A stretch of DNA of 64,000 nucleotides from Streptomyces longwoodensis (GCF_001514125.1 NZ_KQ948552.1:361401-425400); one strand, 5' to 3'; shown: positions 42,112 to 50,952, counted from the stretch's first letter. Translations and numbers: made by a program. The notes: generated by a model from the sequence alone, not told the origin.

Positions 42112-44043
42112 CTACACCCCCACCGCGACCTCCGGCGCCCCCGGCTGCCCGGGCTGTCCCGGCTGCGACTGCTCGAACTGCGCCCGGTACAGCTCCGCGT
42201 AGCGGCCGCCGGCCGTCAACAGCTCCTCGTGGGTGCCCTGTTCGACGATGCGGCCGGCCTCCACGACCAGGATGCGGTCGGCCGAGCGCACCGTGGACAG
42301 GCGGTGGGCGATGACGACGGCGGTGCGGTCCGCCAGGGCCTCGGTCAGCGCCTCCTGCACGGCCGCCTCGGAGGTGTTGTCGAGGTGCGCGGTGGCCTCG
42401 TCGAGGACGACCACGCGCTGGCGGGCCAGCAGCAGCCGGGCGATGGTCATGCGCTGGCGTTCCCCGCCGGACAGCCGGTAGCCGCGCTCGCCCACGACGG
42501 TGTCGAGGCCGTCGGGCAGCGCGCGGACGAGGTCCTCGAGGCGGGCCCGGCGCAGCGCGTCCCACAGGTCGGCCTCGACGTCGGCCGCCCCGCCCCCGTC
42601 GTCCGGGCGGGCCATCACCAGGTTGGCCCGGACCGTGTCGTGGAAGAGGTGGCCGTCCTGCGTGACCATGCCGACCGTGGCGCGCAGCGAGCGCGCGGTG
42701 AGGTCGCGGACGTCGACGCCGCCGATGCGGACGGCGCCGGAGTCGACGTCGTACAGGCGCGGCAGGAGCTGGGCGACGGTGGACTTGCCGGCGCCGGAGG
42801 AGCCGACGAGGGCGATGGTCTGCCCGGGTTCGGCGCGGAAGGAGATGCCGTGCAGGACCTCCTCGCCGCCGCGGGTGTCGAGGGAGGCGACCTCCTCCAG
42901 GGAGGCGAGGGAGACGCGGTCGGCGGACGGGTAGGCGAAGCGGACGTCGTCGAACTCGACGGCGACCGGGCCGTCCGGCACGTCACGGGCGTCCGGCTTC
43001 TCCTCGATGAGCGGCTCGAGGTCGAGGACCTCGAAGACCCGCTCGAAGCTGACCAGGGCGCTCATCACCTCCACGCGCGCCCCGGCGAGCGCGGTGAGCG
43101 GCGCGTACAGCCGGGTCAGCAGCAGGGCGAGCGCCACCACCGCGCCCGGCTCCAGGGCGCCGTGCAGGGCGAGCCGGCCGCCGAGGCCGTAGACGAGGGC
43201 GAGGGCCAGGGCGGAGACGAGGGTGAGGGAGGTGAGGAACACCGACTGGGCGGTGGCCGTGCGGACGCCGATGTCCCGTACGCGTGCGGCGCGGGCGGCG
43301 AACTCGACGGACTCCTGCTCGGGCCGGCCGAACAGCTTGACCAGGGTGGCACCGGGCGCGGAGAACCGCTCGGTCATCCGGGTGCCCATCGCGGCGTTCA
43401 GCGTGGCCGCCTCGCGCTGCATGCGGGCCATGCGGCCGCCCATCCGGCGGGCGGGCACCACGAACACCGGCAGCAGGACCAGCGCGAGCAGCGTGACCTG
43501 CCAGGACAGGGTGAGCATCACGGCCAGGGTGAGCACCAGCGTCACGATGTTCCCGACCACGCCGGACAGGGTGTTGCTGAAGGCGCGTTGGGCGCCGATC
43601 ACGTCGTTGTTGAGCCGGGAGACCAGCGCGCCCGTACGGGTACGTGTGAAGAACGCGACCGGCATGCGCTGCACATGATCGAACACAGCCGTCCGCAGGT
43701 CGAGGATGAGTCCCTCGCCGAGCGTCGCCGACAGCCTGCGCCCGAGGATGCCGAGCCCCGCCTCCAGCAGCGCGATCAGCGCGATGAGCAGGGCCAGCCC
43801 GACGACCGTGCGCTCCTCCCCCCGCGACACGATCGCGTCGACGACCCGCCCGGCCAGCACGGGCGTGGCCACGGCGAGCAGCGCGGTCACCGTCCCCAGC
43901 AGGACGAAGACCGCGATGCGGCGGCGGTGCGGGCGGGCGAAGGCGCCGATGCGGCGCAGTGTCGCGCGGTCGAAGGGGCGGCGGTCCTGCTGGGCGTTGA
44001 GGACGCTGTGCAGCTGCATCCACGCGGTGGTCTCCATGCTCAT
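42112..44043 (-). CDS. ABC exporter, fused membrane and ATPase domains (multidrug/lipid type)
   Basis: The 643-residue half-transporter has an N-terminal exporter membrane domain with about six helices (first from residue 37, AVFVLLGTVTALLAVATPVLAG), then an ATPase domain with Walker A GSSGAGKST, Q-loop VTQDGHLF, signature LSGGERQRM and Walker B VVVLDEAT. It should work as a homodimer pumping hydrophobic or redox-active compounds. ATG 44043 lacks a ribosome site and lies seven bases from the -10 box, so the message is probably leaderless. The SoxR-like operator suggests induction by redox-cycling compounds; S. coelicolor SoxR is known to control an ABC exporter. Membership of that orthologous group is inferred. 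Confidence 0.92.
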   Translation of the reverse strand: MSMETTAWMQLHSVLNAQQDRRPFDRATLRRIGAFARPHRRRIAVFVLLGTVTALLAVATPVLAGRVVDAIVSRGEERTVVGLALLIALIALLEAGLGILGRRLSATLGEGLILDLRTAVFDHVQRMPVAFFTRTRTGALVSRLNNDVIGAQRAFSNTLSGVVGNIVTLVLTLAVMLTLSWQVTLLALVLLPVFVVPARRMGGRMARMQREAATLNAAMGTRMTERFSAPGATLVKLFGRPEQESVEFAARAARVRDIGVRTATAQSVFLTSLTLVSALALALVYGLGGRLALHGALEPGAVVALALLLTRLYAPLTALAGARVEVMSALVSFERVFEVLDLEPLIEEKPDARDVPDGPVAVEFDDVRFAYPSADRVSLASLEEVASLDTRGGEEVLHGISFRAEPGQTIALVGSSGAGKSTVAQLLPRLYDVDSGAVRIGGVDVRDLTARSLRATVGMVTQDGHLFHDTVRANLVMARPDDGGGAADVEADLWDALRRARLEDLVRALPDGLDTVVGERGYRLSGGERQRMTIARLLLARQRVVVLDEATAHLDNTSEAAVQEALTEALADRTAVVIAHRLSTVRSADRILVVEAGRIVEQGTHEELLTAGGRYAELYRAQFEQSQPGQPGQPGAPEVAVGV

Positions 44044-44050
44044 GTGCAGG

Positions 44051-44081
44051 ACGGTAGGACCTCGACCGTCCTTGAGGTCAA
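44051..44081 (-). promoter_or_regulatory. SoxR/MerR-type promoter of the ABC exporter
   Basis: On the minus strand TTGACC (44081-44076) and TACCGT (44056-44051) are 19 bp apart, the over-long spacing typical of MerR-family targets. The spacer contains the near-palindrome CCTCGA-N6-TTGAGG (plus-strand reading), matching SoxR-box geometry. Only seven bases separate the -10 box from the ATG. Confidence 0.65.
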
Positions 44082-44163
44082 GGCGCGGTCGGTGCCCGTC
44101 CGTAAGCCGCAGTCCGTGATCCCGCCACCCGGTGTTGGCGCGGCGGGGAGAACCTTCCGTGGT

Positions 44164-45186
44164 GTGACCGCGGTAATCCTCCCCGAAGGGCCCCGTCCCC
44201 CGGGCCCGCTCCGCTCCCCCGTCCGGTCCGCGCGCCTCCCCCGTGCGCGGTACCTCCCCGTGCGGCAGGTCCGGCACGTGCTGTGCCTGCTGCCGGTCCT
44301 GCTGGTCGCCGTCGTCGCGGTGCGCCACCGCTCGGTCCTCGCCGAGGGCCTCGCGCAGCTGCGCTCGGCCGAGTGGCCCTGGCTGCTGGGTGCCGTCGGC
44401 GCGACCTGTCTGACCTGGGTGGCGGCGGCCGTCACCCGACAGGGCGCCGTGGTGCAACGGCTGCCCGGACGACGCCTGCTGGCCGTGCAGTTCGCGGCGG
44501 GCGCGGCCAACCACCTGCTGCCGACCGGGCTCGGCGCGAGCGCGGTCAACCTGCGTTTCATGGCCCTGTGCGGGGTGCCACTGGCCCGCTCGTCGGCGGC
44601 GCTCGCGCTGTACCTGCTGGCGGAGGCCGTGGCGCGGCTGGGCCTGCTGGCCGGGCTGCTGCTGGCCTTCCCGCACGCCCTGCGGCCGGGCACGCTGGTG
44701 CCGTCCGGCGCGGTGGGTCCGCTGCTGGCCGGGCTGGCCGGTGCCGTGCTCCTCGCGGGGCTCGCGCTGCTCCTCGTACGACGGCTGCGCGCGGCCGTGT
44801 GCGGTTTCCTGCGCACGGCGCTCGGCGAGGCCCGTTCGGTGCACGCCCGTCCGGCGCGGGCGCTGGCGTTGTGGGGCGGGTCGCTGGCGTTCCCGGCGCT
44901 CCAGGCGGCCGGTCTGGTGCTGGTGGGGCGGGCGCTGGGGCTGCCGGTGCCGGCCGGGCACCTGGCGCTGGCGTACCTGGCGGCGACCGCGGCGGTCGCG
45001 CTGGTGCCCACGCCGGGCGGGATCGGCTCGGTGGAGGCCGCGCTGGTCGTGGCCCTGGTGGCGGCCGGCGGGGCGGTGCCGGCCGCGACGGCGGTGGTCC
45101 TCGCGTACCGGATCATCACGGTCTGGCTGCCGCTGGTGCCCGGCGCGCTGACGCTGGGCGCGCTGGTGCGGTGGAAGGTGATCTGA
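44164..45186 (+). CDS. UPF0104/lysylphosphatidylglycerol synthase flippase-like membrane protein
   Basis: The 340-residue polytopic protein has about seven to eight hydrophobic segments and the family signatures HLLPTGLGASAVNLRFMAL and ALVPTPGGIGSVEAALVVAL. It matches the flippase domain of MprF/AglD-type proteins without the aminoacyl transferase part, so it probably moves a lipid-linked molecule across the membrane. GTG 44164 is the most upstream reasonable start; the ribosome site is weak (GGGGAG, about 16 bases away) and a start further in is possible. It is divergent from the ABC exporter by 120 bp. Confidence 0.85.
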   Translation: MTAVILPEGPRPPGPLRSPVRSARLPRARYLPVRQVRHVLCLLPVLLVAVVAVRHRSVLAEGLAQLRSAEWPWLLGAVGATCLTWVAAAVTRQGAVVQRLPGRRLLAVQFAAGAANHLLPTGLGASAVNLRFMALCGVPLARSSAALALYLLAEAVARLGLLAGLLLAFPHALRPGTLVPSGAVGPLLAGLAGAVLLAGLALLLVRRLRAAVCGFLRTALGEARSVHARPARALALWGGSLAFPALQAAGLVLVGRALGLPVPAGHLALAYLAATAAVALVPTPGGIGSVEAALVVALVAAGGAVPAATAVVLAYRIITVWLPLVPGALTLGALVRWKVI

Positions 45187-45270
45187 CCGGCCGGGCGCGG
45201 GAGGGGCACGACGGCGGTCGTCCCGGGCCTTCGCCCCCTCCCCGCCCCGGCGGCGGCCGGCCGCCGGGGG

Positions 45271-45927
45271 TCAGCAGCCGTCGATCCCGCAGGCGTTGCC
45301 CGGGGCGGCGGGCGAGGCGGCCTGTTCCTCGAGGACGGCCTTGCGCAGCCGGGCCGCGTCGGGCACCCCTTCGATGCGGTACCGCTCGTTGACGATGATC
45401 GTGGGGACGACCGAGATGGTGTACGCCTCCGCAGTGCGCAGTGCCTCCTCGTGGGCCTTCCGGTACGTCCCCTCGGTCAGGGCCCGGGCGTAGTCGTCGG
45501 CGTCCAGACCGAGTTCGGCGGCGATGCCGGTGAGCACCTCCAGCCGGCCGATGTCCTGGTTCTCCTGGAAGAACGCCCTGAGCATCCGCGGGGTGTACTC
45601 GGCCGCCCTGCCGTGTTCGGCGGCGTACTGGTACCCCTCGAAGGCGAGCCGGGTGTACGGCTGCGGCGAGACGGTGGGGAGGGTGATGTCGACCCCCATC
45701 CGCCGGGCCATGGGGTAGACCGAACGCTCCCACACGGTGGGCAGGTAGGGGTCCTCGGGGCGCAGCGTCGGCTTGGGGTGGGGCCTGAGTTCGTACGGCA
45801 TCCACTGCACGTCGACGTCCAGGTCGTGCGTGGCCTCGTGCAGCGGCCCCTCGGCGAGCATGCAGTACGGACAGACGTAGTCGGACCAGACCTTGACGCT
45901 GATCCGGCCGGTGGTCACCTGGTTCAT
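45271..45927 (-). CDS. DsbA-family thioredoxin-fold oxidoreductase (FrnE-like)
   Basis: The 218-residue thioredoxin-fold protein has the active site CPYC (C19-C22) and the cis-Pro loop SVVPTIIVNERYRIEGVP. It has no signal peptide, so it is cytosolic, as FrnE-like members are; these act in disulfide chemistry or polyketide-related isomerisations. The C-terminal GNACGIDGC carries two more cysteines, as in other FrnE-like proteins. Its start overlaps the deaminase stop by four bases. The operon promoter lies in the MarR operator block, so it is probably controlled with Region E; its biochemical role there is unknown. Confidence 0.87.
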   Translation of the reverse strand: MNQVTTGRISVKVWSDYVCPYCMLAEGPLHEATHDLDVDVQWMPYELRPHPKPTLRPEDPYLPTVWERSVYPMARRMGVDITLPTVSPQPYTRLAFEGYQYAAEHGRAAEYTPRMLRAFFQENQDIGRLEVLTGIAAELGLDADDYARALTEGTYRKAHEEALRTAEAYTISVVPTIIVNERYRIEGVPDAARLRKAVLEEQAASPAAPGNACGIDGC

Positions 45928-46403
45928 CCGAGCCTCCTGTTGACCGAGCGGTACTCATCGAACGGCTCGACCGCTCCCGGCACGTCGAGGTGGGTCACTT
46001 CCACCGGCCAGTCGGCCGGGTCCTTCGCGAAGATCGAGTACGAGCTCGCGTAGTCGAAGCCGTACTCGGCGGCCGTCCCGCGGTCGACCGCGTACACGAT
46101 CCTGCTGACACCGAAGTGGAGCGAGGCCATGTAGCACAGGGCGCACGGCTCTCCGGACGCGATCAGGGTGGCTCCGGCGGTCGCCCACACCCCTCGTTCG
46201 GCCGTGGCCCGGCGCAGCGCGACGACCTCGGCGTGGGCCGTGGGGTCGTTGTCCTCGCGGACGCGGTTGAACCCGCTGGCCAGGATCTGCCCGTGGTTGA
46301 CGACGAGCCCGGAGAAGGGGATGCCGCCGCGGGCGACGTGCTCCCTGCTGATTCTCACCGCTTCACGGACATAGTCGGCCAGTCGGCTCTCGGTGGGTGT
46401 CAT
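45924..46403 (-). CDS. Nucleoside/guanine deaminase-like zinc enzyme
   Basis: The 159-residue cytidine-deaminase-fold protein has the zinc site HAE (57-59) and PCALC (C87, C90). The sequence PCxxCxxxSLHFGVSRIVYAV places it with guanine deaminases and related small nucleobase deaminases rather than tRNA adenosine deaminase. It would convert an aminated heterocycle or guanidine-like substrate to the oxo form. It is the first gene of a two-gene minus-strand operon that shares its promoter region with the divergent marR gene. The connection to the carrier-protein cluster comes only from the shared operators. Confidence 0.88.
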   Translation of the reverse strand: MTPTESRLADYVREAVRISREHVARGGIPFSGLVVNHGQILASGFNRVREDNDPTAHAEVVALRRATAERGVWATAGATLIASGEPCALCYMASLHFGVSRIVYAVDRGTAAEYGFDYASSYSIFAKDPADWPVEVTHLDVPGAVEPFDEYRSVNRRLG

Positions 46404-46521
46404 GGCTTCATCCCTGTCGGAGGACGGCGGGGCGGAGCGGGGGGCGTCGGCCGGAGGTCACCGCCGACGGGGCGGCCGGTCCCGGCCGGGATGGCACTCC
46501 CCCGCTCATCGCCCGTTGATT

Positions 46522-46614
46522 GCTTGTACTGACAACTTATTGCTCCGATGGAGAACTCGGAGGGAACAAAAAGACCGGGACAGAAGATTGCATGAACATG
46601 TATCTTGTTGTCAA
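46522..46614. promoter_or_regulatory. MarR operators and promoter between deaminase and marR genes
   Basis: Two sites occur: GCTTGTAC (46522-46529) and the block TTGCATGAACATGTATCT (46588-46605) running to TTGTTGTCAA at 46614. Read on the minus strand the block is TTGACA-N18-CAATCT, a promoter for the deaminase operon overlapped by the operator AGATACATGTTCATGCAA. The same block and the same distance to GTACAAGC recur before the SMR genes (85 versus 86 bp). Confidence 0.75.
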
Positions 46615-46642
46615 CGCTGCTCGGGAGGAGCCAGAACCCGGT

Positions 46643-47089
46643 ATGACGACCATCCCCCAGGCGCCCACGGCGTCCTCTGACCAGGCCATGTGGAGCAGGG
46701 TGCTGACCCTGCACGCTCACGTCGAACGACAGCTCACCCAGACGCTGCAGCGCAAGCACGGTATCGGTCTGTCCGAATACCGCGCCCTTGAGTGCCTGGC
46801 CCAGGCCGCCGACGGAGAACTCCGCATGCAGGACCTGGCGGACAAGGTGGGTCTCGGCCAGAGTTCGGTCACGCGCCTGGTGGCGCGCCTGAACACGGCC
46901 GGTTTCACCTTCCGCGACCTGTGTCCCGACGACAAGCGGGGCGTCTACGCGGTGATCACCGACGAAGGCCGGCAACGCTACGCCGCCGCCCGCGGCACGT
47001 ACGGCGACGTCCTGAGCGCCGCCCTGAACGCCGCGGGGGCCGTCCCGGAGCTCACGCGCACGGTGCAGGCCCTCCGTAGCGGGGGCTGA
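46643..47089 (+). CDS. MarR-family transcriptional regulator
   Basis: The 148-residue winged-helix repressor has recognition helices MQDLADKVGLGQSSVTRLVARLNTAG (about residues 59-84) and wing DLCPDDKRGVYAVITDEG. It has the usual N- and C-terminal dimerisation helices. ATG 46643 with GGGAGGAG upstream is preferred to ATG 46592, which lies inside the operator. It probably represses its own promoter, the divergent deaminase operon, the adenylation operon and the SMR exporter genes, all of which have related upstream sites, and it likely responds to the pathway product. A hairpin terminator follows the gene. Confidence 0.9.
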   Translation: MTTIPQAPTASSDQAMWSRVLTLHAHVERQLTQTLQRKHGIGLSEYRALECLAQAADGELRMQDLADKVGLGQSSVTRLVARLNTAGFTFRDLCPDDKRGVYAVITDEGRQRYAAARGTYGDVLSAALNAAGAVPELTRTVQALRSGG

Positions 47090-47128
47090 GCCAAAGACCC
47101 GTTCACGCCCCCGTGGGGGCCGAGCCAG

Positions 47129-47153
47129 GAGCCGCCCGCCCCGCGGGCGGCTC
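47129..47153 (+). terminator. Terminator of the marR gene
   Basis: GAGCCGCCCGC (47129-47139) and GCGGGCGGCTC (47143-47153) form a perfect 11-bp stem with a three-base loop, followed by TTC. It isolates marR from the adenylation operon. The remaining gap to 47512 holds a promoter/operator near 47329-47368. Confidence 0.7.
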
Positions 47154-47328
47154 TTCGGCGTTGTACGGGCGCCGCGGCGCAAGACTCCGCGCCGCCCGCC
47201 ACACTCGAGGTAGAGCCTCACTTGAGCCTTGGAAGTGCGGGCCGCAGCCAATGTCCACCTTCGAATGAATTGTTCGCGAACTCCCACCCCCATTTCAGCG
47301 TGAAGTGAAATCCATCACACACGTCTTC

Positions 47329-47368
47329 GCAAGTACATGCTTGACTCTGCATGCACTCACGCTACGGT
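47329..47368 (+). promoter_or_regulatory. Promoter/operator of the adenylation operon
   Basis: GCAAGTACATGCTTG (47329-47343) is a near-palindrome related to the MarR operators. Overlapping it, TTGACT (47341-47346) and TACGGT (47363-47368) are 16 bp apart, giving a start near 47375, about 138 bases before the ATG. Confidence 0.55.
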
Positions 47369-47512
47369 GAATGACCGAACGACTACGGGGGATGGTCGGA
47401 GCCGGCTCTCTCTGGTAGGCCGTGGCGCTCCGGACGACGTTCCCCGGTGCGCTCTGCGCCGTCACCCCCGAACGCACTCTTCCAGTCCGATTCGGGACGA
47501 ACGAGGGGAACC

Positions 47513-48991
47513 ATGCCATCCTTACGTCTCTGCGACGCGCTGGCCGGGCACGCCCGACAGCGGCCCGAAGCCGTCGCCCTGGTGTGGGGCGGACGGCGCA
47601 CGACCTACCGCCGTCTCGCGGACCTGGCCGACGAGCTCGCCTCGGCCCTGGACCGCCTGGACCTCGACCGGCGTCGTCCGCTGTGCGTACCGGCGCACAA
47701 GACGCCGGAGACGATCGCCCTGCTCATCGCGGCCTTCCGGTCGGGGCACACCGTGCTCACCCCGTCGCCCGGGCTGGGTGCCGCGGTCCTGGGGACGCTC
47801 ACGGCGCAGGCCAGGTGCTCCGCGGTCCTCACCGTCGACGACCGGGGAGCGCTGCACCACGACGACGTCCCGCAGGACGAGGCGGCCGCGGACGGTTTCG
47901 ACACCGTCGATCCCTCCGTCTCCCGCCTGCTGCTCACCACTTCCGGGTCGACCGGAACGCCCAAGATCGTGCCGGTGGCGGCGGACGCGTTCGACCGCTT
48001 CGCCGCCTGGGCCGGCTCGCACTTCCACCTCACCGAGCAGGACGCGCTGCTCAGTTACGCCCCGCTCAACTTCGACCTGTCCCTGCTCGACGTCTGGACC
48101 GGCCTTCGGCTCGGCGCCACCGTCGTGCTCGTCGAGGAGGACTCGAGCACCGACGCCCGCCACCTGCGGGAGCTGGTCACGGCGCACGGAATCACCTTCG
48201 TGCAGGGCGTCCCCATGCTGCACCGGCTGCTCACCGGGGACGACGCCCGGTACCCGGGTGTGCGTACGGTCGTCCTCACCGGCGACACCGTGCCGCGTCC
48301 GCTGCTGACCCGGCTCGGCGCGGCCTTCCCCGGCGCCCGCTTCCACAACGTGTTCGGCTGCACCGAGACCAACGACAGCTTCGTCCACGAGGTCGACCCC
48401 GGGGCGGCCGGGGAGAGGACGCCGATCGGCCGCCCGCTGCCCGGCGTGCGCGCCCTGGTCCTCGACGACGAGGGACAGGTGCTGGACGGACCCGGTACGG
48501 GTGAGCTGTACGTGTCGACCCCGTTCCAGACCGCGGGCTACCTGGAACGCCGGCGCAACGAGGGGGTGTTCGTGCCCGCCCCCGACGGCAGCGAAGGGGT
48601 GTTCTACCGCACCGGCGACGTCGTCTCCCGGGACGCCGAGGGGCTGCACTGGCTGGAAGGGCGGACCGACTTCCAGGTCAAGGTCCGCGGGGTGCGGACC
48701 AACGTGCAGGAGGTGGAGAACGTCCTGGCCGCCCACCCGGACGTCGCCGAGGCCGCCGTGGTGGCCCTGCCCGACCCCGAGGCCGGCTACCGGCTGCACG
48801 CCCAGGTGACCCGGCGGCCCGGCACCGCGCTCACCTCCCTGCGCCTGCGCACCCACGGCGCCGCGCACCTCCCCCGGCACGCCCTCCCCTCCTCGGTCCA
48901 GGTGGGCGACACACCCCTGCCGCGCACCGCGACCGGCAAACCCGACCGCAACCTCATCAAGGCACTGCGCCAGAAGGGACACCACGCATGA
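47513..48991 (+). CDS. Stand-alone amino acid adenylation enzyme
   Basis: The 492-residue ANL-family enzyme has adenylation motifs in order: LTTSGSTGTPK (A3), NFDLSLLDVW (A4), NVFGCTETND (A5), FYRTGD (A7), GRTDFQVKVRGVRTN (A8) and PRTATGKPDRNLI with the catalytic Lys (A10). Its length and free-standing form match discrete A domains that load one amino acid on a separate carrier protein. The acidic A4 residue after NF suggests an amino-group contact, but the substrate cannot be read with confidence. ATG 47513 follows GAGGGG. The carrier-protein gene overlaps its stop (ATGA), so they form a loading pair. Confidence 0.92.
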   Translation: MPSLRLCDALAGHARQRPEAVALVWGGRRTTYRRLADLADELASALDRLDLDRRRPLCVPAHKTPETIALLIAAFRSGHTVLTPSPGLGAAVLGTLTAQARCSAVLTVDDRGALHHDDVPQDEAAADGFDTVDPSVSRLLLTTSGSTGTPKIVPVAADAFDRFAAWAGSHFHLTEQDALLSYAPLNFDLSLLDVWTGLRLGATVVLVEEDSSTDARHLRELVTAHGITFVQGVPMLHRLLTGDDARYPGVRTVVLTGDTVPRPLLTRLGAAFPGARFHNVFGCTETNDSFVHEVDPGAAGERTPIGRPLPGVRALVLDDEGQVLDGPGTGELYVSTPFQTAGYLERRRNEGVFVPAPDGSEGVFYRTGDVVSRDAEGLHWLEGRTDFQVKVRGVRTNVQEVENVLAAHPDVAEAAVVALPDPEAGYRLHAQVTRRPGTALTSLRLRTHGAAHLPRHALPSSVQVGDTPLPRTATGKPDRNLIKALRQKGHHA

Positions 48992-49245
48992 GCACGCTCG
49001 TGGACGAGATCCGCAGCTACGTCGTCACCGAATTCCTCGACGGCGAGGACACCTCCGACCTGACGCCCGACTTCGACCTCATCGCGAACGGCGTCGTCGA
49101 CAGCCTCGGTCTGGTCCGGGTCGTCTCGCACCTCTCCCGCGCCTACGCGATCCCGGTCGACGACATCCCGCTGAAGCCGGAGCACTTCCGCAGCATCGCC
49201 GCCATCGCCGGCTTCGTGGAGAGCGCGCGCCCCGCTGTCGTCTGA
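48988..49245 (+). CDS. Discrete peptidyl/acyl carrier protein
   Basis: An 85-residue carrier protein with the phosphopantetheine serine S39 in ANGVVDSLGLVRVVSHL. The D-S-L-G-L core is typical of small carrier proteins loaded by a discrete adenylation enzyme. It overlaps the adenylation gene by four bases. The following genes (ectoine-synthase-like cupin, acyl-CoA dehydrogenase-like flavoprotein, transglutaminase-like protein) probably act on the thioester-bound amino acid. No condensation or elongation domain is present, so the pathway likely modifies a single residue. Confidence 0.92.
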   Translation: MSTLVDEIRSYVVTEFLDGEDTSDLTPDFDLIANGVVDSLGLVRVVSHLSRAYAIPVDDIPLKPEHFRSIAAIAGFVESARPAVV

Positions 49246-49311
49246 CCCCCGCCCGATCCCACGGAACGCATCCCGCGGATGCGCTCCGCACACACCCGAA
49301 GGAGTTCAGTC

Positions 49312-49686
49312 ATGATCGTTCGCAGTCTCAGTGACGTCGTTCCCGTCGAGTGGGGCAACGGCACCAGCCACCGCCTTCTGACCGAGGCCGACGGCATGGG
49401 CTTCACCGTCTGCGAGACGCTGGTCCGCAAGGGCACGACGAGCTCGCTGCAGTACCGGCGCCACCTGGAGGCCTGCTACTGCACGGGGGGTTCCGGCGAG
49501 GTGGTCACCGCGGACGGAACGCGCTTCAAGATAACGGAGGGCACCATCTACGCCCTCGACCAGAACGACGCGCACCACCTCGTGGCCTCCGACTACGAGG
49601 ACCTGAGACTCGTGTCGGTCTTCAGCCCGGCCCTGCGCGGGGACGAGAAGCACACGCTGACGGCGGACGGCTTCTCCCAGTACTGA
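49312..49686 (+). CDS. Ectoine synthase-like cupin
   Basis: The 124-residue cupin is closely related in plan to EctC: it begins MIVRSLSDVV, contains DGMGFTVCETLV, HLEACYC, and TIYALDQNDAHHLVA. The three iron ligands known in EctC align as E53, Y80 and H88, with the same spacings (27 and 8). EctC closes the ring of N-acetyl-diaminobutyrate. No ectA, ectB or ectD is present, and it sits between a carrier protein and a dehydrogenase, so it likely cyclises another amino-acid-derived substrate, possibly thioester-bound. GAAGGAG precedes the ATG. A strong hairpin follows its stop. Confidence 0.88.
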   Translation: MIVRSLSDVVPVEWGNGTSHRLLTEADGMGFTVCETLVRKGTTSSLQYRRHLEACYCTGGSGEVVTADGTRFKITEGTIYALDQNDAHHLVASDYEDLRLVSVFSPALRGDEKHTLTADGFSQY

Positions 49687-49697
49687 GTCCCGTCATC

Positions 49698-49727
49698 ACC
49701 GGGGCCCGTGCCGCCACGGGCCCCGGT
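49698..49727 (+). terminator. Intra-cluster hairpin after the cupin gene
   Basis: ACCGGGGCCCGTG (49698-49710) and CACGGGCCCCGGT (49715-49727) form a perfect 13-bp stem with a four-base loop. It could end some transcripts, protect the upstream message from 3' decay, or set a ratio between the loading genes and the flavoprotein. Confidence 0.55.
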
Positions 49728-49764
49728 GCTCCCCCGCACCGCGTACCGGAAGGCCGACACAGCC

Positions 49765-50925
49765 ATGACAACCGCACCCGTGCAGTCCGCCCCGCACGCC
49801 CCCGCCCCCGACCTCGACCCCTACGAGCTCGCCACCCCCTGGGCCGACGAACTCAACCGTGACGTCGACGAGTTCGACGCCCGCGCCGAGTTCCCGTGGG
49901 AGAAGTGGAAGACGATCCGGCGGTCGGGCATCCTCACGGTCCCGTTCGACACCCGCTACGGCGGCCGCGGCGGCACCCTGACCGACACGATGCGCGCCCT
50001 CGAAGGACTCGGGTACACCTGCCGCGACGCAGGTCTCGGCTTCTCCGCCTCCACCCAGATCGTCAGCGTCGGCGTGCCCCTGCAGGCGTTCGCCCGCGAG
50101 GAACTCAAGTCCCGGTACCTCCCGCGGATCGTCTCGGGCGAACTGATCACGGCGCACGCCATCACCGAGCCGGACCACGGCTCGGACGCCATGAACATCA
50201 GCACCACCGCCCGGCGCGACGGCGACGCGTACGTCATCGACGGGGGCAAGATGTTCATCACCAACGCCCCCATAGCCGACCTGTTCCTGCTCTACGTGCG
50301 CACCGGCGAGCCCGGGCCCTTCGGCCTGAGCGTGTTCCTCGTCGAGCGGGACACCCCGGGCCTGGTCGTCGGTGAACCCCTGGCCAAGATGGGGCTGCGC
50401 ACCTCCCCGCTCAGCGAGGTGACCTTCGACCGGCTGCGGGTGCCCGCCACCCACCGCGTCGGGCAGGAGGGCGCCGGCTTCCTGATCCTCGACCACGTGA
50501 TGAAGCGGGAGATCCTGTTCTCCTTCTCCCTCACCCTCGGCGAGATGAGCCACCGGCTGGAGCGGGTGATCCACCAGGCCAGGACCCGCCGCCAGTTCGA
50601 CCAGCCGATCGGCCGGTTCCAGGCCGTCTCGCACCGGATCGCCGACATGAAGATCGCGGTGGAGACCTCACGCAAGTGGCTCACCGACACCGGTGCCAAG
50701 GTCGAGGCCGGCCAGGACACGGCGATCGACATCGCCGCGACCAAGACGGTGGTCAGCGAGGCGAACAAGTCCACCGCCCTGGACGCGGTCCAGATCTTCG
50801 GCGGCCAGGGCTACCTGACCGGCACGGGCATCGAGCGCGACGTGCGCAACGCCGTCGGCGGAACCATCTACTCAGGCACCAGCGAGATCCAGCGCAACCG
50901 CATCGCCGCCCTGCTGGGGCTGTGA
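49765..50925 (+). CDS. Acyl-CoA dehydrogenase-like flavoprotein
   Basis: This 386-residue protein has the acyl-CoA dehydrogenase fold with AHAITEPDHGSDAMNI (FAD/substrate signature), a C-terminal signature QIFGGQGYLTGTGIERDVRN and GTSEIQRNRIA. The usual base in the YEGTSEIQ motif is replaced (IYSGTSEIQ), but E249 in MKREILFS occupies the helix-G position used as base in isovaleryl-CoA dehydrogenase. Relatives in secondary metabolism oxidise aminoacyl-S-carrier proteins, for example prolyl to pyrrolyl. It may introduce unsaturation in the loaded amino acid. It lies after a hairpin and 27 bp before the transglutaminase-like gene. Confidence 0.9.
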   Translation: MTTAPVQSAPHAPAPDLDPYELATPWADELNRDVDEFDARAEFPWEKWKTIRRSGILTVPFDTRYGGRGGTLTDTMRALEGLGYTCRDAGLGFSASTQIVSVGVPLQAFAREELKSRYLPRIVSGELITAHAITEPDHGSDAMNISTTARRDGDAYVIDGGKMFITNAPIADLFLLYVRTGEPGPFGLSVFLVERDTPGLVVGEPLAKMGLRTSPLSEVTFDRLRVPATHRVGQEGAGFLILDHVMKREILFSFSLTLGEMSHRLERVIHQARTRRQFDQPIGRFQAVSHRIADMKIAVETSRKWLTDTGAKVEAGQDTAIDIAATKTVVSEANKSTALDAVQIFGGQGYLTGTGIERDVRNAVGGTIYSGTSEIQRNRIAALLGL

Positions 50926-50952
50926 GCGGGCAGCGCTGACGGAAGGCTGACC

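Noticed and set aside
42088..44163. Upstream in-frame extension of the flippase-like protein
   Set aside because: The extension is antisense to the ABC exporter and has no membrane segments; the true protein begins near 44164.
46592..46642. ATG 46592 as the MarR start
   Set aside because: The codon lies inside the operator block shared with the SMR promoter; ATG 46643 has GGGAGGAG upstream and matches family length.
47513..49686. Reading the cupin locus as an ectoine cluster
   Set aside because: ectA, ectB and ectD are absent and the neighbours are an adenylation enzyme and a carrier protein.
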